64,000 nucleotides of DNA. Origin: a virus. A model generated the notes under the pieces. It saw only the letters and a program-made list of their open reading frames with translations, did not search any database and had not been told where the DNA came from. The translations under genes were made by a program, and so were the position numbers. Positions 25,180-33,817 of this stretch are shown piece after piece. Where the stretch lies: positions 1 through 64,000 of IMG/VR virus record IMGVR_UViG_3300037010_003037. The stretch is one strand, 5' to 3'. The first letter of the stretch is position 1, and the number at the start of each line of letters is the position of its first letter.

Positions 25180-25683
25180 ATGTATAATAACGCAAATCAA
25201 TCCCAAATTGGTACTAAGAAAGAATCTACGAATACATGTGATATGATTGGTGATATCTATGATATGCACACTAAATTTGGTGTGCGTGAAATTGTTAAAA
25301 CTTTTGATAAAGAAAAGCTTCAAAGCTTCTTGAAATTTCGCCTAGATTTTCTAAAAGAAGAATTGCTTGAAGCTTATGAAGCTGCTGGCTACAAAGTAGA
25401 TGTTAATATTGAAAAAGTAGCAGAACCTCAGCTAGATCGTGCAGAAGATGTTGTTGATGCAATGATTGATCTGTGCGTTGTTGCAATTGGAACATTGGAC
25501 GCGTTTCAAGTTGACACAGCTGAAGCATGGAATCGTGTCCACACAAAGAACATGGAGAAGGAACCTGGTATTAAACCATCGCGTCCTAATCCATTAGGTC
25601 TTCCAGATTTATGCAAACCGATTGGATGGACCGCACCTACCCATGCTGATAACGTGGGGCTTCTCGCAAAGGCATTTGAATAA
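25180..25683 (+). CDS. MazG-like all-alpha NTP pyrophosphohydrolase
   Basis: A 167-residue protein with the helical metal-binding pattern of all-alpha NTP pyrophosphatases: FLKEELLEAYEAA then RAEDVVDAMIDLCVVAIGTL. Family members hydrolyse (d)NTPs to monophosphates. In T4 the dCTPase gp56 belongs to the same broad fold and keeps unmodified dCTP out of hmC DNA; the location after the modification genes makes a dCTPase-like job possible, though general house-cleaning cannot be excluded. Confidence 0.8.
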   Translation: MYNNANQSQIGTKKESTNTCDMIGDIYDMHTKFGVREIVKTFDKEKLQSFLKFRLDFLKEELLEAYEAAGYKVDVNIEKVAEPQLDRAEDVVDAMIDLCVVAIGTLDAFQVDTAEAWNRVHTKNMEKEPGIKPSRPNPLGLPDLCKPIGWTAPTHADNVGLLAKAFE

Positions 25684-25722
25684 ATGCTTTATATTTGTTG
25701 AATAAGAAATAAGGAGTTAAAT

Positions 25723-26019
25723 ATGTCAAATTCTCGTGTTCTCGCCGCAGTTAAACGCACAAAACAGTTTCAATCACTGATTGATGCTGGTCTTCAACTA
25801 GTTTCTACAGAACGTCAGCTTCAAAATGGAACACTTGCTTTCACTGGAAAGATTAAAAAAGGTCGTAAAACATTTAAGCCATCATATAAAGTGACGGTTA
25901 ACGGGGCTGTTTTGAGTAATGAATTTGTAGCGCGACGAGTGACGGAAACAGGAATTTCAGGCTACCGTCAAGGTCTAGAAGCAATTCGAGAGATTTTTGA
26001 AAAAAGACTTACAGCGTAA
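25723..26019 (+). CDS. Hypothetical basic protein (98 aa)
   Basis: Small, Lys/Arg-rich protein with a beta-hairpin-like centre (KKGRKTFKPSYKVTVNG) and a helical C-terminus. Strong AAGGAG ribosome-binding site. The basic charge suggests nucleic-acid binding, but no family is recognised. A terminator follows. Confidence 0.6.
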   Translation: MSNSRVLAAVKRTKQFQSLIDAGLQLVSTERQLQNGTLAFTGKIKKGRKTFKPSYKVTVNGAVLSNEFVARRVTETGISGYRQGLEAIREIFEKRLTA

Positions 26020-26036
26020 AACCATTACTAACCTTA

Positions 26037-26062
26037 AAAAGGAGAGCTTAAGCTCTCCTTTT
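26037..26062. terminator. Intrinsic terminator
   Basis: A 26-nt perfect palindrome, AAAAGGAGAGCTT and its complement, flanked by A and T runs; it ends the modification-gene cluster before the late AAA ATPase gene. Confidence 0.9.
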
Positions 26063-26076
26063 GTCATTTATAAGCC

Positions 26077-26084
26077 AATAAATA
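26077..26084 (+). promoter_or_regulatory. T4-late-type promoter motif (AATAAATA)
   Basis: Lies 34 nt before the ATG at 26118 of an AAA ATPase with a capsid-targeting-like N-terminus. Confidence 0.5.
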
Positions 26085-26117
26085 GAACATAAGCATGTCA
26101 GCTTTTAGGAAGAATTT

Positions 26118-27611
26118 ATGAAACTTATTGATTTATGTGAGTCAAAAATTAGCGGTAGCAAGGCGCATCTTGCAATGAGCGCTATGGTATCGTACATACA
26201 GCGTAAGCTAGGTCAAAAGCTTATTAAAATTCCAGGTGTTGAGCACTTCAAGAATTCTCGTGAAAGTGGGTATGGGTATCGTTATGTCTTTAATGGCTCA
26301 ACGAAAATGATACGCTTCAATTGGGCATCAGAGCCAAAAACTGGAATGACAGCAGAAATCCAGTCAATTGATATCTTTGATGGAAAGCATGATCCATCTT
26401 TTAACATTAAAACTAGTGGGGTATCATTAGTTAAATCACTACCGGCACTTGTAGCAGCGCTTGAATCACCAACAGTTGGAAAAAGAACAGTTTTTCCTGT
26501 AGATGCTTCTGAGGCTCTTACTGAACAAGTACTTCGTGAAGCAAAGCGTGATGACTTTACAGCAGAAGAAGCGCTCTCTGACTTTTTGTCACAGCTCATT
26601 AAAGGTAATACATTAACACGCTCTGATTTTATTGGGCGTTATCACATTATAAATGTTGGTATTTTTGACACCATCGTTCGTGATTTCAAGGATAAATTTG
26701 AAATATCTGGAAAAAGAGTTGGCCTAGGTGGTAATGTTAATGTAAATGATCTAAAGAAAGAAATTCTTGGTAAAGCAGGTGTTTTAGTTATCACTAAAGG
26801 TGGATCTAATGAAGCGTATGAGCAAACTCGTGCTGAAATACAGGCGCAAGAAGCTGCTCAGCGCCATGAACATGTATCATACTCAGACTCAATTGAGCAC
26901 CTTGAAGGACTAGTAACTGGTATTGTCAAAGGCGCATTCAATGCTTTGTTTGTTACAGGAAGAGGTGGAACAGGAAAAACACAAACAGTTGAAAGAGTTT
27001 TAGAATCACATGGTTTAACTGATGGTCAAGGATATTTCAAGAACACTGGTTCTGCGTCGGCAGCCGGTATATATGCTCTACTTTACCATCACCGCGATAG
27101 CATTATTCTCTTTGATGATTCGGATGGAGCTTTAGCAGATCAAGATGCTAGAAACATCATTAAGGCAGCTACTGATACTAAGAAGAAGCGCAAGTTAGTT
27201 TGGAACAAGAAATCATCATTTATCTTTGATCCAGACAAAGAGGATCCAGAAGATTATGAAGATGATCCAACGATGGCACCAAAGTACTTTGATTTTTATG
27301 GGCGCATTATCTTTATCTCTAACCTATCTTTAGACAAGTTAGACCCTGACGGCGCGCTTAGAACTCGTGCGTTTATCATCAACATTAATCCAACAGATGA
27401 AGAAATGTTCGAATACATGGAGAAAATTCTGTTTGATATTAAGCTTGAAGAAGGGCTGACACTTTCTAAAGAAGAGAGATACAAAGTGCTCGATGTTGTA
27501 AAATCCTCAAAACGCAAGGGTGAAGTGTCTCTTAGAAAGCTTGTGCGTGCTCTCAACCTCGCTGCTTCAGGCGCACCTAACTGGGAAAAATTGGTCACGC
27601 TTTACTGCTAA
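26118..27611 (+). CDS. AAA ATPase with capsid-targeting-like N-terminus
   Basis: A 497-residue protein. It opens MKLIDLCE|SKISGSKAHL, a short segment ending in LxE. The N-terminal 180 residues are unrecognised; around 230 a coiled region begins, then an AAA core from about 275: Walker A VTGRGGTGKTQT, Walker B IILFDDSD, a sensor-like FISNLSLD, and an arginine-finger-like ALRTRAF. The AAA core is a paralogue of the shorter protein at 29899, sharing GGxGKT, FDDxD, the FISNL strand and an RxRA segment in order. A late-promoter motif upstream and the N-terminus suggest packaging in the head; substrate unknown. Confidence 0.75.
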   Translation: MKLIDLCESKISGSKAHLAMSAMVSYIQRKLGQKLIKIPGVEHFKNSRESGYGYRYVFNGSTKMIRFNWASEPKTGMTAEIQSIDIFDGKHDPSFNIKTSGVSLVKSLPALVAALESPTVGKRTVFPVDASEALTEQVLREAKRDDFTAEEALSDFLSQLIKGNTLTRSDFIGRYHIINVGIFDTIVRDFKDKFEISGKRVGLGGNVNVNDLKKEILGKAGVLVITKGGSNEAYEQTRAEIQAQEAAQRHEHVSYSDSIEHLEGLVTGIVKGAFNALFVTGRGGTGKTQTVERVLESHGLTDGQGYFKNTGSASAAGIYALLYHHRDSIILFDDSDGALADQDARNIIKAATDTKKKRKLVWNKKSSFIFDPDKEDPEDYEDDPTMAPKYFDFYGRIIFISNLSLDKLDPDGALRTRAFIININPTDEEMFEYMEKILFDIKLEEGLTLSKEERYKVLDVVKSSKRKGEVSLRKLVRALNLAASGAPNWEKLVTLYC

Positions 27612-27630
27612 GTATAGATTAGACAATAAT

Positions 27631-27662
27631 AATTACCCTCATCTAAGATGAGGGTAATTTTA
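27631..27662. terminator. Intrinsic terminator
   Basis: AATTACCCTCATCT pairs perfectly with AGATGAGGGTAATT across one base, followed by TTT; it closes the AAA ATPase gene. Confidence 0.85.
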
Positions 27663-27739
27663 TGCGCGGGCTTTAGCCATTTATATTATTCTATTCTAGA
27701 GATAGAATAATAATCTTTAGAAAAACAGCGTTACACTTA

Positions 27740-27782
27740 GTTACAATTGGACTGATCATTTTTAACAGGTTCATGGTATAAT
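27740..27782 (+). promoter_or_regulatory. Extended -10 promoter with upstream GTTACA box
   Basis: GTTACA (27740-27745), 31 bp, then TGG-TATAAT (-10 at 27777-27782), with CAGGTT just upstream of the -10. The same layout recurs at 35261. The predicted start is at about 27789, the first base of the GIY-YIG gene's ATG. Confidence 0.65.
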
Positions 27783-27788
27783 TTCTTC

Positions 27789-28121
27789 ATGAACGAAAAA
27801 AACACTCAGAAACGTAAGCGCCGTTCAGATCGTATGCACATTGTTTACGTGCTGATTAATACCATTACAGGTGAGCATTATGTTGGTATTACAGCATGCA
27901 TTGATCGATCAGGCAAGGAAACACTTGCAGCTAGGTTCTCACGTCATGTCGGTCGTGCCTTTAACCAGAACAAGGACTGGGCTCTGTGTAAATCAATTCG
28001 GGAATATGGTCCTGAAGTTTTTGTTCCTATAATTTTTGACTTTGTTCGTGGTAAAGCAGCAGCACACGCGATGGAAAATGAATTACGTAAATCCGGTGAT
28101 TTCAAACTCAACACATTCTAA
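27789..28121 (+). CDS. GIY-YIG endonuclease-like protein
   Basis: A 110-residue protein whose core begins IVYVLINTITGEHYVGITA, the two-strand GIY-YIG signature, followed by AARFSRHVGRA with a conserved Arg and a late Glu in MENELRK, together a full nuclease core. Such small proteins are homing nucleases or repair-type nucleases. The -10 box ends 7 nt before this ATG, so the mRNA would be leaderless; a second ATG at 27834 (MHIVYV), directly before the first strand, may be the true start. Confidence 0.75.
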   Translation: MNEKNTQKRKRRSDRMHIVYVLINTITGEHYVGITACIDRSGKETLAARFSRHVGRAFNQNKDWALCKSIREYGPEVFVPIIFDFVRGKAAAHAMENELRKSGDFKLNTF

Positions 28122-28128
28122 ATTTAAA

Positions 28129-28320
28129 ATGAATAATGGTCTTCAACTTGCACTATACAGTGGTAACTCCTCAGCTAAAAATGCTGAAATTCGTGCGAAT
28201 GCCGTGTTTATCTATGCAAAGCTAGTAGAAGCTGGCGTTTCTATTGATAAAGCTCGTAAAGCAGTGGAGAAACTATTTCAAGATGGTCGTGAGCAGGGTC
28301 ATCTTGATAAACAATTTTGA
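28129..28320 (+). CDS. Small hypothetical protein (63 aa)
   Basis: Starts MNNGLQLALYSGNSS at an ATG just after the GIY-YIG stop; predicted to be mostly helical (AGVSIDKARKAVEKLFQDGREQG). No family recognised. Confidence 0.5.
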   Translation: MNNGLQLALYSGNSSAKNAEIRANAVFIYAKLVEAGVSIDKARKAVEKLFQDGREQGHLDKQF

Positions 28321-28340
28321 TTTTTATAAAGGCAGTTGAG

Positions 28341-28520
28341 ATGAAACTTCGTAATTTTGATCTTGAAGACCTCGAATCTTACCAAGATTTGAAATATATT
28401 CAAAAGCTGATGAAGCGCAAAAGCGGTCATTTCAAGGATGTTGATAATGATGAAAGGCGCAAACAAGGAAAGCCTCGTGATCGTGTTGAAATGCGTAACC
28501 GTAAGCAAGGAGAATTTTGA
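28341..28520 (+). CDS. Small basic hypothetical protein (59 aa)
   Basis: Begins MKLRNFDLEDLESYQDLKY and turns strongly basic (RKSGHF, RRKQGKPRDRVEMRNRKQG), so RNA or DNA binding is possible. Its stop overlaps the start of the next gene (TGATG). Confidence 0.55.
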   Translation: MKLRNFDLEDLESYQDLKYIQKLMKRKSGHFKDVDNDERRKQGKPRDRVEMRNRKQGEF

Positions 28521-29305
28521 TGGATACCCATGACTACCAATTTTTGTCTGAATTTTTCCCTACAGAAATTAAGGAAGAACGCTATCGCGTAATCCAAGAT
28601 ATGGTGAAATTTATTGTGCAGTGCGTTGATAATCGAAATGAATCGTCATCCCAACTAGCTGCAACACACCTGTTGCAAAATAGCGTTAACGCAATGCTCT
28701 TCCGATATGCTGAGCACACTCCTAAGATGTTCAAACGACGGGTATTTGATTTGCCTGCAACCATCCCCCTAGTCATTGAGGCAGTTCGTAAGTCCATGAA
28801 GCGTGCTATGGTTTCTAAAATCTGTCAGGCACCATTTGCGCTAAATGGACTATCTGAAGCTCTTAGTAATGAACTGCAAGCAGAAGAAATGTTGTGGGAA
28901 GAGCCCAAGGTTCCCTCTGTTAAAGAGGCATTCACTATGGCTAAAGCTAACTTTGTTCGAATTGAAACAGGAATTGTGTTCTTTGTTGCACTGTATGAGA
29001 TGCTTCGTCCATCTCCATACGTCGATATTACACTGGACGGAGTTGATGCAGTTCGAACCGTGCTTTACCATCGACGCCTGGAATTCATGGTAAACGTTCT
29101 TCTCTTTGGTAACATGCTAGGTGGTGAGCATGGCAAAGAAGCAACCAAGATGATGATGCGTGAAATGGTGTATGATCCAAATGCTAACATCAATTTTAGC
29201 GTCATTCAGTTCTTGCAACCGCTTGGTTTCGTTCGAAGTGGATATCTATCTGCGTATGACAAAGCATTTCGCGAGGATATCGTCAAGCATTATGAAAGAC
29301 TGTGA
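28520..29305 (+). CDS. Hypothetical protein (261 aa)
   Basis: An alpha-helical protein of unknown function starting MDTHDYQFLSEFFPTEIKEER, with AAGGAG upstream. There is no signal peptide, membrane segment or recognisable motif. Its 3' end overlaps the next gene by 14 nt. Confidence 0.6.
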   Translation: MDTHDYQFLSEFFPTEIKEERYRVIQDMVKFIVQCVDNRNESSSQLAATHLLQNSVNAMLFRYAEHTPKMFKRRVFDLPATIPLVIEAVRKSMKRAMVSKICQAPFALNGLSEALSNELQAEEMLWEEPKVPSVKEAFTMAKANFVRIETGIVFFVALYEMLRPSPYVDITLDGVDAVRTVLYHRRLEFMVNVLLFGNMLGGEHGKEATKMMMREMVYDPNANINFSVIQFLQPLGFVRSGYLSAYDKAFREDIVKHYERL

Positions 29306-29771
29306 TAGATCACTTTTCGAAAACTATACCATCGCAAAAATTATAGGTGTTAAAATGCAAAATGAAATTATGGGAATTGTTCTCAAGAAGATTGCCTCTG
29401 ATGAAGCTCCATACAGTTCGATCGTGAAGATGACAGCACAGAAGTTGATGAAAAGCTCGTACATGTCTCTTGGGGATTTTTTCAAAAGCTTGACTAATAA
29501 TGATTTGACGGTTCTTAATCTTATGGTTGATATGTTTGAAACAGATGAGCGGTGTCAAGAAGATTTGATAGTTCTAACAGAAATGCTAGCAATGGCAGAA
29601 GGAGAAGATATATCTGCTGACGCTAAACAGCTTGTAAGCAACGTGGCATATTTCTGTGATCTTGTGGCAATTACCTCATTGTATCGGAAAGGTCTTGTTG
29701 ATGTGATTTTTCAGAACATGTCTTTCGGATCTGACATGAGTGACAAACCTGTTGTAAGAGTTAAGATGTAA
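29292..29771 (+). CDS. Hypothetical protein (159 aa or shorter)
   Basis: Helical protein; ATG at 29292 (MKDCDRSLF) overlaps the previous stop, and a second ATG at 29355 (MQNEIMG) is also possible. It has an acidic central region. No family is recognised. Confidence 0.55.
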   Translation: MKDCDRSLFENYTIAKIIGVKMQNEIMGIVLKKIASDEAPYSSIVKMTAQKLMKSSYMSLGDFFKSLTNNDLTVLNLMVDMFETDERCQEDLIVLTEMLAMAEGEDISADAKQLVSNVAYFCDLVAITSLYRKGLVDVIFQNMSFGSDMSDKPVVRVKM

Positions 29772-29810
29772 AACATGAGGTGTTATAAAGCTTGGAAACT
29801 GAAAATTTCT

Positions 29811-29863
29811 GTTACACTTTTCTGCCCAAAAAACTGAGCATATTTCTGCAGGTATGGTATAAT
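29811..29863 (+). promoter_or_regulatory. Extended -10 promoter with upstream GTTACA box
   Basis: GTTACA at 29811-29816 and TGG-TATAAT (-10 at 29858-29863) preceded by GCAGGTA. The spacing of 41 bp is one helical turn longer than the 31 bp of the 27740 and 35261 copies. Drives the AAA ATPase at 29899. Confidence 0.65.
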
Positions 29864-29898
29864 ACATCTATCGGTTAAACAAACTTAGGAACCTTTAG

Positions 29899-30864
29899 AT
29901 GACTAATGTTGCAGTTCTTTCTTTTGAATCACGTACTGGTAAATGGATGGCGTCCTACGCTGGGAAGATTTTGGCAGCTTCCTCTAACAAAGAATATGTA
30001 GTCAATAACATTAGGGCCGGGCGCTGTACAAAAGCCAAAGCTTTCAATGTTACTGATGTTCGTGAGGTTGGTGAAACTAATGTGAACACAGCAACAGGCA
30101 AAACTGAAAAAATAGATCGTTTTGGAATCAACGAGCGCTTTGATTTCCTCACAGATTTTGTCAGTATGATCGCAGATCGTACTTGTCCCTCTTTGGTAGT
30201 AACTGGAGAAGGGGGGCTTGGCAAAACCTTCACCGTGAACAAAGCGCTGAATGATGCTGGTCTCAAGAATTCAGCAGACATGGTAGGTTTTGGCTCTGAC
30301 AGCGATCTCTTTGAGGAGCAATCTCGCAAGCTCTATAGCGTAGTGAAAGGTTACTCTACGGCAAAAGGTTTGTACCGCACTCTTTATGAGAATCGGAATC
30401 GCATCATCGTGTTTGATGACTGTGACTCTGTTCTCAAAGATCCAGTCGCCTTGAACCTTCTCAAAGGCGCTCTTGACTCTTATGATCGACGTATCATCTC
30501 GTGGAATGCTGAAACGTTTGGTGATGATGATCTGCCACGCTCGTTCGAGTTCAAAGGTGGTGTTATCTTCATCTCTAACCTGCCAATCTATAAGGTTGAT
30601 CAAGCTATCCGCTCTCGCGCTATCTGCGTTGATCTCTCAATGACCGCAGATCAGAAGATCGAGCGCATGAATGCCATCATCAAATCCGATGATTTCATGC
30701 AAGATTATGACCTTGAAATCAAGGAAGCAGCGCTGAAGTTCCTTAATGAGATGAGAGATTCTGCTAAGGAATTGAATCTTCGCACACTCATCTCCACTAT
30801 TAAGGTTGCTGCTCGTGGTGGCGATTGGAAACGTCGGGCAGAATATCTGTTGACATCTGTTTAA
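29899..30864 (+). CDS. AAA ATPase, paralogue of the 26118 protein
   Basis: A 321-residue protein with Walker A VTGEGGLGKTFTVN at about 99-112, Walker B IIVFDDCDS, sensor strand GVIFISNLP and the Arg-rich QAIRSRAI. It shares the order of these blocks with the C-terminal half of the 26118 protein but lacks its N-terminal extension, including the LxE segment. Residues 1-75 are a small unrelated domain. The extended -10 promoter suggests expression early in infection, unlike its paralogue. Confidence 0.78.
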   Translation: MTNVAVLSFESRTGKWMASYAGKILAASSNKEYVVNNIRAGRCTKAKAFNVTDVREVGETNVNTATGKTEKIDRFGINERFDFLTDFVSMIADRTCPSLVVTGEGGLGKTFTVNKALNDAGLKNSADMVGFGSDSDLFEEQSRKLYSVVKGYSTAKGLYRTLYENRNRIIVFDDCDSVLKDPVALNLLKGALDSYDRRIISWNAETFGDDDLPRSFEFKGGVIFISNLPIYKVDQAIRSRAICVDLSMTADQKIERMNAIIKSDDFMQDYDLEIKEAALKFLNEMRDSAKELNLRTLISTIKVAARGGDWKRRAEYLLTSV

Positions 30865-30876
30865 GGAGTTCCAGAA

Positions 30877-31221
30877 ATGAATATGGAAAAAATTATGAAT
30901 TGCTCTGATGTTTACCTTCGCACCCGTCGTGAAGAGCTTATCAAAAACCTGTCAATGATTGATGAAGAGCTTGATCGTCGCCATCAAGAAGCTCTGAAAC
31001 AAGTAGAAGTAACAAAAATTGGAAATGGTCATTTTATCTTAAAACATCCAGTTTTTGGGGAGTTCGAGGCTAAAAATGTAGCGCATGTTGGTAGATACCG
31101 TGTATGGCGCCGCGTTGCTGGAGTTCGGGGAACGAAGCGTGGTGAGGTGGTTGTGAATGAGTCACTTTATGGGATCAATCACATTCGAGAACAAATTTGT
31201 AAGCATGGGTTTGCAAAATGA
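30877..31221 (+). CDS. Hypothetical protein (114 aa)
   Basis: AAGGAG precedes the ATG. The N-terminal half is a coiled coil (RREELIKNLSMIDEELDRRHQEA) and the C-terminal half a small basic beta region (YRVWRRVAGVRGTKRGEVVV). No known family; overlaps the next gene by ATGA. Confidence 0.6.
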   Translation: MNMEKIMNCSDVYLRTRREELIKNLSMIDEELDRRHQEALKQVEVTKIGNGHFILKHPVFGEFEAKNVAHVGRYRVWRRVAGVRGTKRGEVVVNESLYGINHIREQICKHGFAK

Positions 31222-31418
31222 ACAAGATTTTCATGCTACTTATCGAGCACCTCGATGGTGATGTTGCCATTGCAAAGGGCGCTGACAACAAGATCGTCAT
31301 CTCTACAGAGGAAAACGTTTATCTGCTCAATGAGCTTGGTGACCGTTTACTTGATGATGACATCATCAAAGGATACCAGATCGTTACCTCAATTGGCTCC
31401 CCAGTAAGGAAACTATAA
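31218..31418 (+). CDS. Small hypothetical protein (66 aa)
   Basis: Begins MNKIFMLLIEHLDGDVAIAKG, a compact alpha/beta protein, co-translated with its upstream neighbour and followed within 2 nt by a secreted protein gene. Function unknown. Confidence 0.55.
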   Translation: MNKIFMLLIEHLDGDVAIAKGADNKIVISTEENVYLLNELGDRLLDDDIIKGYQIVTSIGSPVRKL

Positions 31419-31419
31419 A

Positions 31420-31926
31420 ATGAAAAAGATCTTTTTTGCGACGCTTATGATGCTTTCGTTGAGTGCGAAAGCAGGATTTGCAGGATTCGTTCTTGGTTCT
31501 ACCATGTGCTCAGATGGCAATCTGAAAGAATCGTTATCAGTCGTAAGGCCAACATCGTCGAGTACTGCTATCATGACATGCGCCAAGTATCCATATATCG
31601 AAGGGGCATGTGAAGTAGCACCACGAACGACAATTTTCTTTACTGAGATTTTTAACTCGCGTCGACTTAAAGAAGATGAGCAGAAATTCTGGGACAAATG
31701 CCGCAAACAATTTGAGGATGTAACAGGTGAGCGTGTCACAGATAACTCTGATGTGACTATGAGGATTGATGCTCACGGAGAAAAGCAAGTAGCGAGTTGT
31801 GCTGGCTCTATTCGGCATGTGCTTGTCTTTGACTACATTAAAAAGGCAGGGTACTCTAAAATAGACGAGACAAGAGTCATGTACAAAGGAGACACAAAGA
31901 TACTAGTAATGAAGGTTTCAAAATGA
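31420..31926 (+). CDS. Secreted hypothetical protein (168 aa)
   Basis: A clear signal peptide: KK, hydrophobic core IFFATLMMLSL, and an AKA cleavage motif about residue 17. The mature part contains five cysteines, including one near the mature N-terminus (STMC), which may form disulfides in the periplasm. No family is recognised. ATGA overlap with the next gene. Confidence 0.65.
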   Translation: MKKIFFATLMMLSLSAKAGFAGFVLGSTMCSDGNLKESLSVVRPTSSSTAIMTCAKYPYIEGACEVAPRTTIFFTEIFNSRRLKEDEQKFWDKCRKQFEDVTGERVTDNSDVTMRIDAHGEKQVASCAGSIRHVLVFDYIKKAGYSKIDETRVMYKGDTKILVMKVSK

Positions 31927-32177
31927 ACGCTCATGATGCAGTTAGACTTCATCGTCAGGTACTAAGACAGATCTTTGATGAGGAGTATTTTCCTTATCTC
32001 GCGCAGCAGCTTATGGAAGCTGATCGATATGCTAACATCGCAGAAACCAAAGACACATGTGCTATTTGTAGCTTCTGGAGCACCTTTTGGTTTCTACTGC
32101 AAGATCATCAGTACGAAAAAAATTCTCTCTACTTTCTTATTTGTGATCTTGCAGAAGGTTCATACCTTATCAGGTAA
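31923..32177 (+). CDS. Small hypothetical protein (84 aa)
   Basis: Starts MNAHDAVRLHRQVLRQIFDEE. Contains a CAIC pair around residues 45-48 and aromatic-rich helices (SFWSTFWFLLQDHQ). Function not recognised. Confidence 0.55.
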   Translation: MNAHDAVRLHRQVLRQIFDEEYFPYLAQQLMEADRYANIAETKDTCAICSFWSTFWFLLQDHQYEKNSLYFLICDLAEGSYLIR

Positions 32178-32188
32178 TAATCTTACTT

Positions 32189-32218
32189 TTGACTGAGCAG
32201 TGTTTAGTTCATTATACT
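32189..32218 (+). promoter_or_regulatory. Possible antisense promoter (TTGACT-18-TATACT)
   Basis: A near-consensus promoter at the 3' border of the minus-strand gene 32247-33512, pointing into it. It could produce an antisense RNA; there is no plus-strand gene immediately downstream. Confidence 0.35.
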
Positions 32219-32246
32219 ACACGCCGTTAAGATGTGTGGACAAAAT

Positions 32247-33512
32247 TCAAAATATCTTAAAACCATCAGGTAACCATTTTTTAAGATCAAAATCATAACC
32301 TAAAATGACCCGTATGGTTGATAGCATGTGTTCATAGTAAATGTCATCTTCTTCATGATGTTTAATTTGGTAAACAATAAAGTTTATTAATTCTTGGAAT
32401 GCTTTCTTATCTTTATAGATGTGTTCAACGTATTCACGATCATGTGTAATGATAAAAAGCACTTGGTCATTAGAATAACCATAGCTCTTTTTAGCTAATT
32501 CTATCAATTCCATTGGTTCAAACTTAAGAAATACTTTTTTGCATTCTTTCAATAATGAAACATATGTAACGTGTTTAGGGTTATTAAAATAATCAAACAG
32601 TTCAATCAAACCATTCTTAATGGTATCGTTAAGCTTTATGTTTGATTTAGCAAAGCTTCTATTAATCCAATCAACAATTTTAATTGGATGTTTAGCGAAT
32701 GCTTTACGAACATTTTCAAAGATTTTAGCTAACAAATCATTTGTAAGCTTCTTAGGGTCAATCAGCTCAATAACACCCCATTTTTTAGCTTCTTCGTCAA
32801 AAATCTTGTAGAGAACTGGGTATTTGTGTGCAAGCTCACTTAGATCAACTGGTTGATCTGCCGCATTCATGAATTGGTCTGTTGCAAAATGGAACTGGTA
32901 TTTCTTACCATCATCGGTAATCACAATGTACAATGGAGCCCAAGGTTTGCTGTAATAGTTAAACAGATTATCTTTATTAGCAGCAGTACACCACCGCGTA
33001 CCTTTACCAAAACACTTGCTTGCTTCTTCCGTATGCGGTATGATAACTTTAACGCCACCGCCTTCATAAAATAATTCCGCCTGTTTTTCCTTGAAGAGCT
33101 TTTCTATGTACTCACGATTTAACTGCTTGTTAGATTTTTCATCATCAGTGTTAAATGGCGCGAGCGCATCATCAAGCTCAGCGGATGATGCATACTTATT
33201 CAGATCCTTCTTTTCAAGCTTATTTCTAAGTTTCTCGAATTTTTCAATAGAGTTCTTGATCTTGCTTGCATCTTCAAGAGAGAAATCACCCTGTTGGTAC
33301 CAATTAGCAATTTTCTGAAGATGTTTTTCCGAGATGTTGTTAGCCAGATATTTTACTACCTCAGCTGCGTTCTTTAATTTTGGTTTACCAGCACCTCTGT
33401 CCAGCATGTACGCATCCCAAAGATTATCACCTTGTTTATTAGTGATATACTCTACTCTGTCTTCTAACAGCATAGAGTTAAATGATTCTGCAAATGAAAG
33501 TAGTTGGAACAT
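32247..33512 (-). CDS. WCTA-motif protein with capsid-targeting-like N-terminus
   Basis: A 421-residue protein starting MFQLLSFAESFNSMLLE|DRVEYI. The centre carries KCFGKGTRWCTAANKDNLFNYY followed by PLYIVITDDGKKYQFHF and ADQPVDLSEL, a block I have seen in uncharacterised large-phage and bacterial proteins; its activity is unknown. A charged helical stretch (about 75-115) precedes it, and the C-terminal 170 residues are helical. A CATAAATA motif lies on the minus strand 85 nt upstream, and the LLE segment suggests delivery in the head. Confidence 0.7.
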   Translation of the reverse strand: MFQLLSFAESFNSMLLEDRVEYITNKQGDNLWDAYMLDRGAGKPKLKNAAEVVKYLANNISEKHLQKIANWYQQGDFSLEDASKIKNSIEKFEKLRNKLEKKDLNKYASSAELDDALAPFNTDDEKSNKQLNREYIEKLFKEKQAELFYEGGGVKVIIPHTEEASKCFGKGTRWCTAANKDNLFNYYSKPWAPLYIVITDDGKKYQFHFATDQFMNAADQPVDLSELAHKYPVLYKIFDEEAKKWGVIELIDPKKLTNDLLAKIFENVRKAFAKHPIKIVDWINRSFAKSNIKLNDTIKNGLIELFDYFNNPKHVTYVSLLKECKKVFLKFEPMELIELAKKSYGYSNDQVLFIITHDREYVEHIYKDKKAFQELINFIVYQIKHHEEDDIYYEHMLSTIRVILGYDFDLKKWLPDGFKIF

Positions 33513-33817
33513 TGTTATTAGTGTCGCGAAAGATAATGTAGAAACTTATAATCCTGTGTCTCTTTAAAAACACAATATCTTTTTATATCTGTGCAATATT
33601 TATGGTATAATAATATTAGGAAAAATTTTTTAGGATGGGTTGAACTAGATTTCTTCATGCTCTGGAACTGACAACATACATTATTGATTATTGATTATTG
33701 ATTCGACCAGAATATTGATGAAACTCATTACACTGATGAGAGTCTGTAATTAGAGTAATTAGTGTTTGTAATAACTGATGCATTATATCAGCTTCATATT
33801 GTTTTTGGAGGTTTAAA
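33513..33817. other. Intergenic region between divergent genes: two promoters and a leader
   Basis: Contains a minus-strand CATAAATA (33597-33604) for the WCTA protein and, overlapping it, a plus-strand TATGG-TATAAT (33606-33611) for the lipoprotein gene. The lipoprotein leader is about 200 nt and includes TTGATTA direct repeats (33682-33703). GGAGG precedes the lipoprotein ATG. No gene was found in it. Confidence 0.55.
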
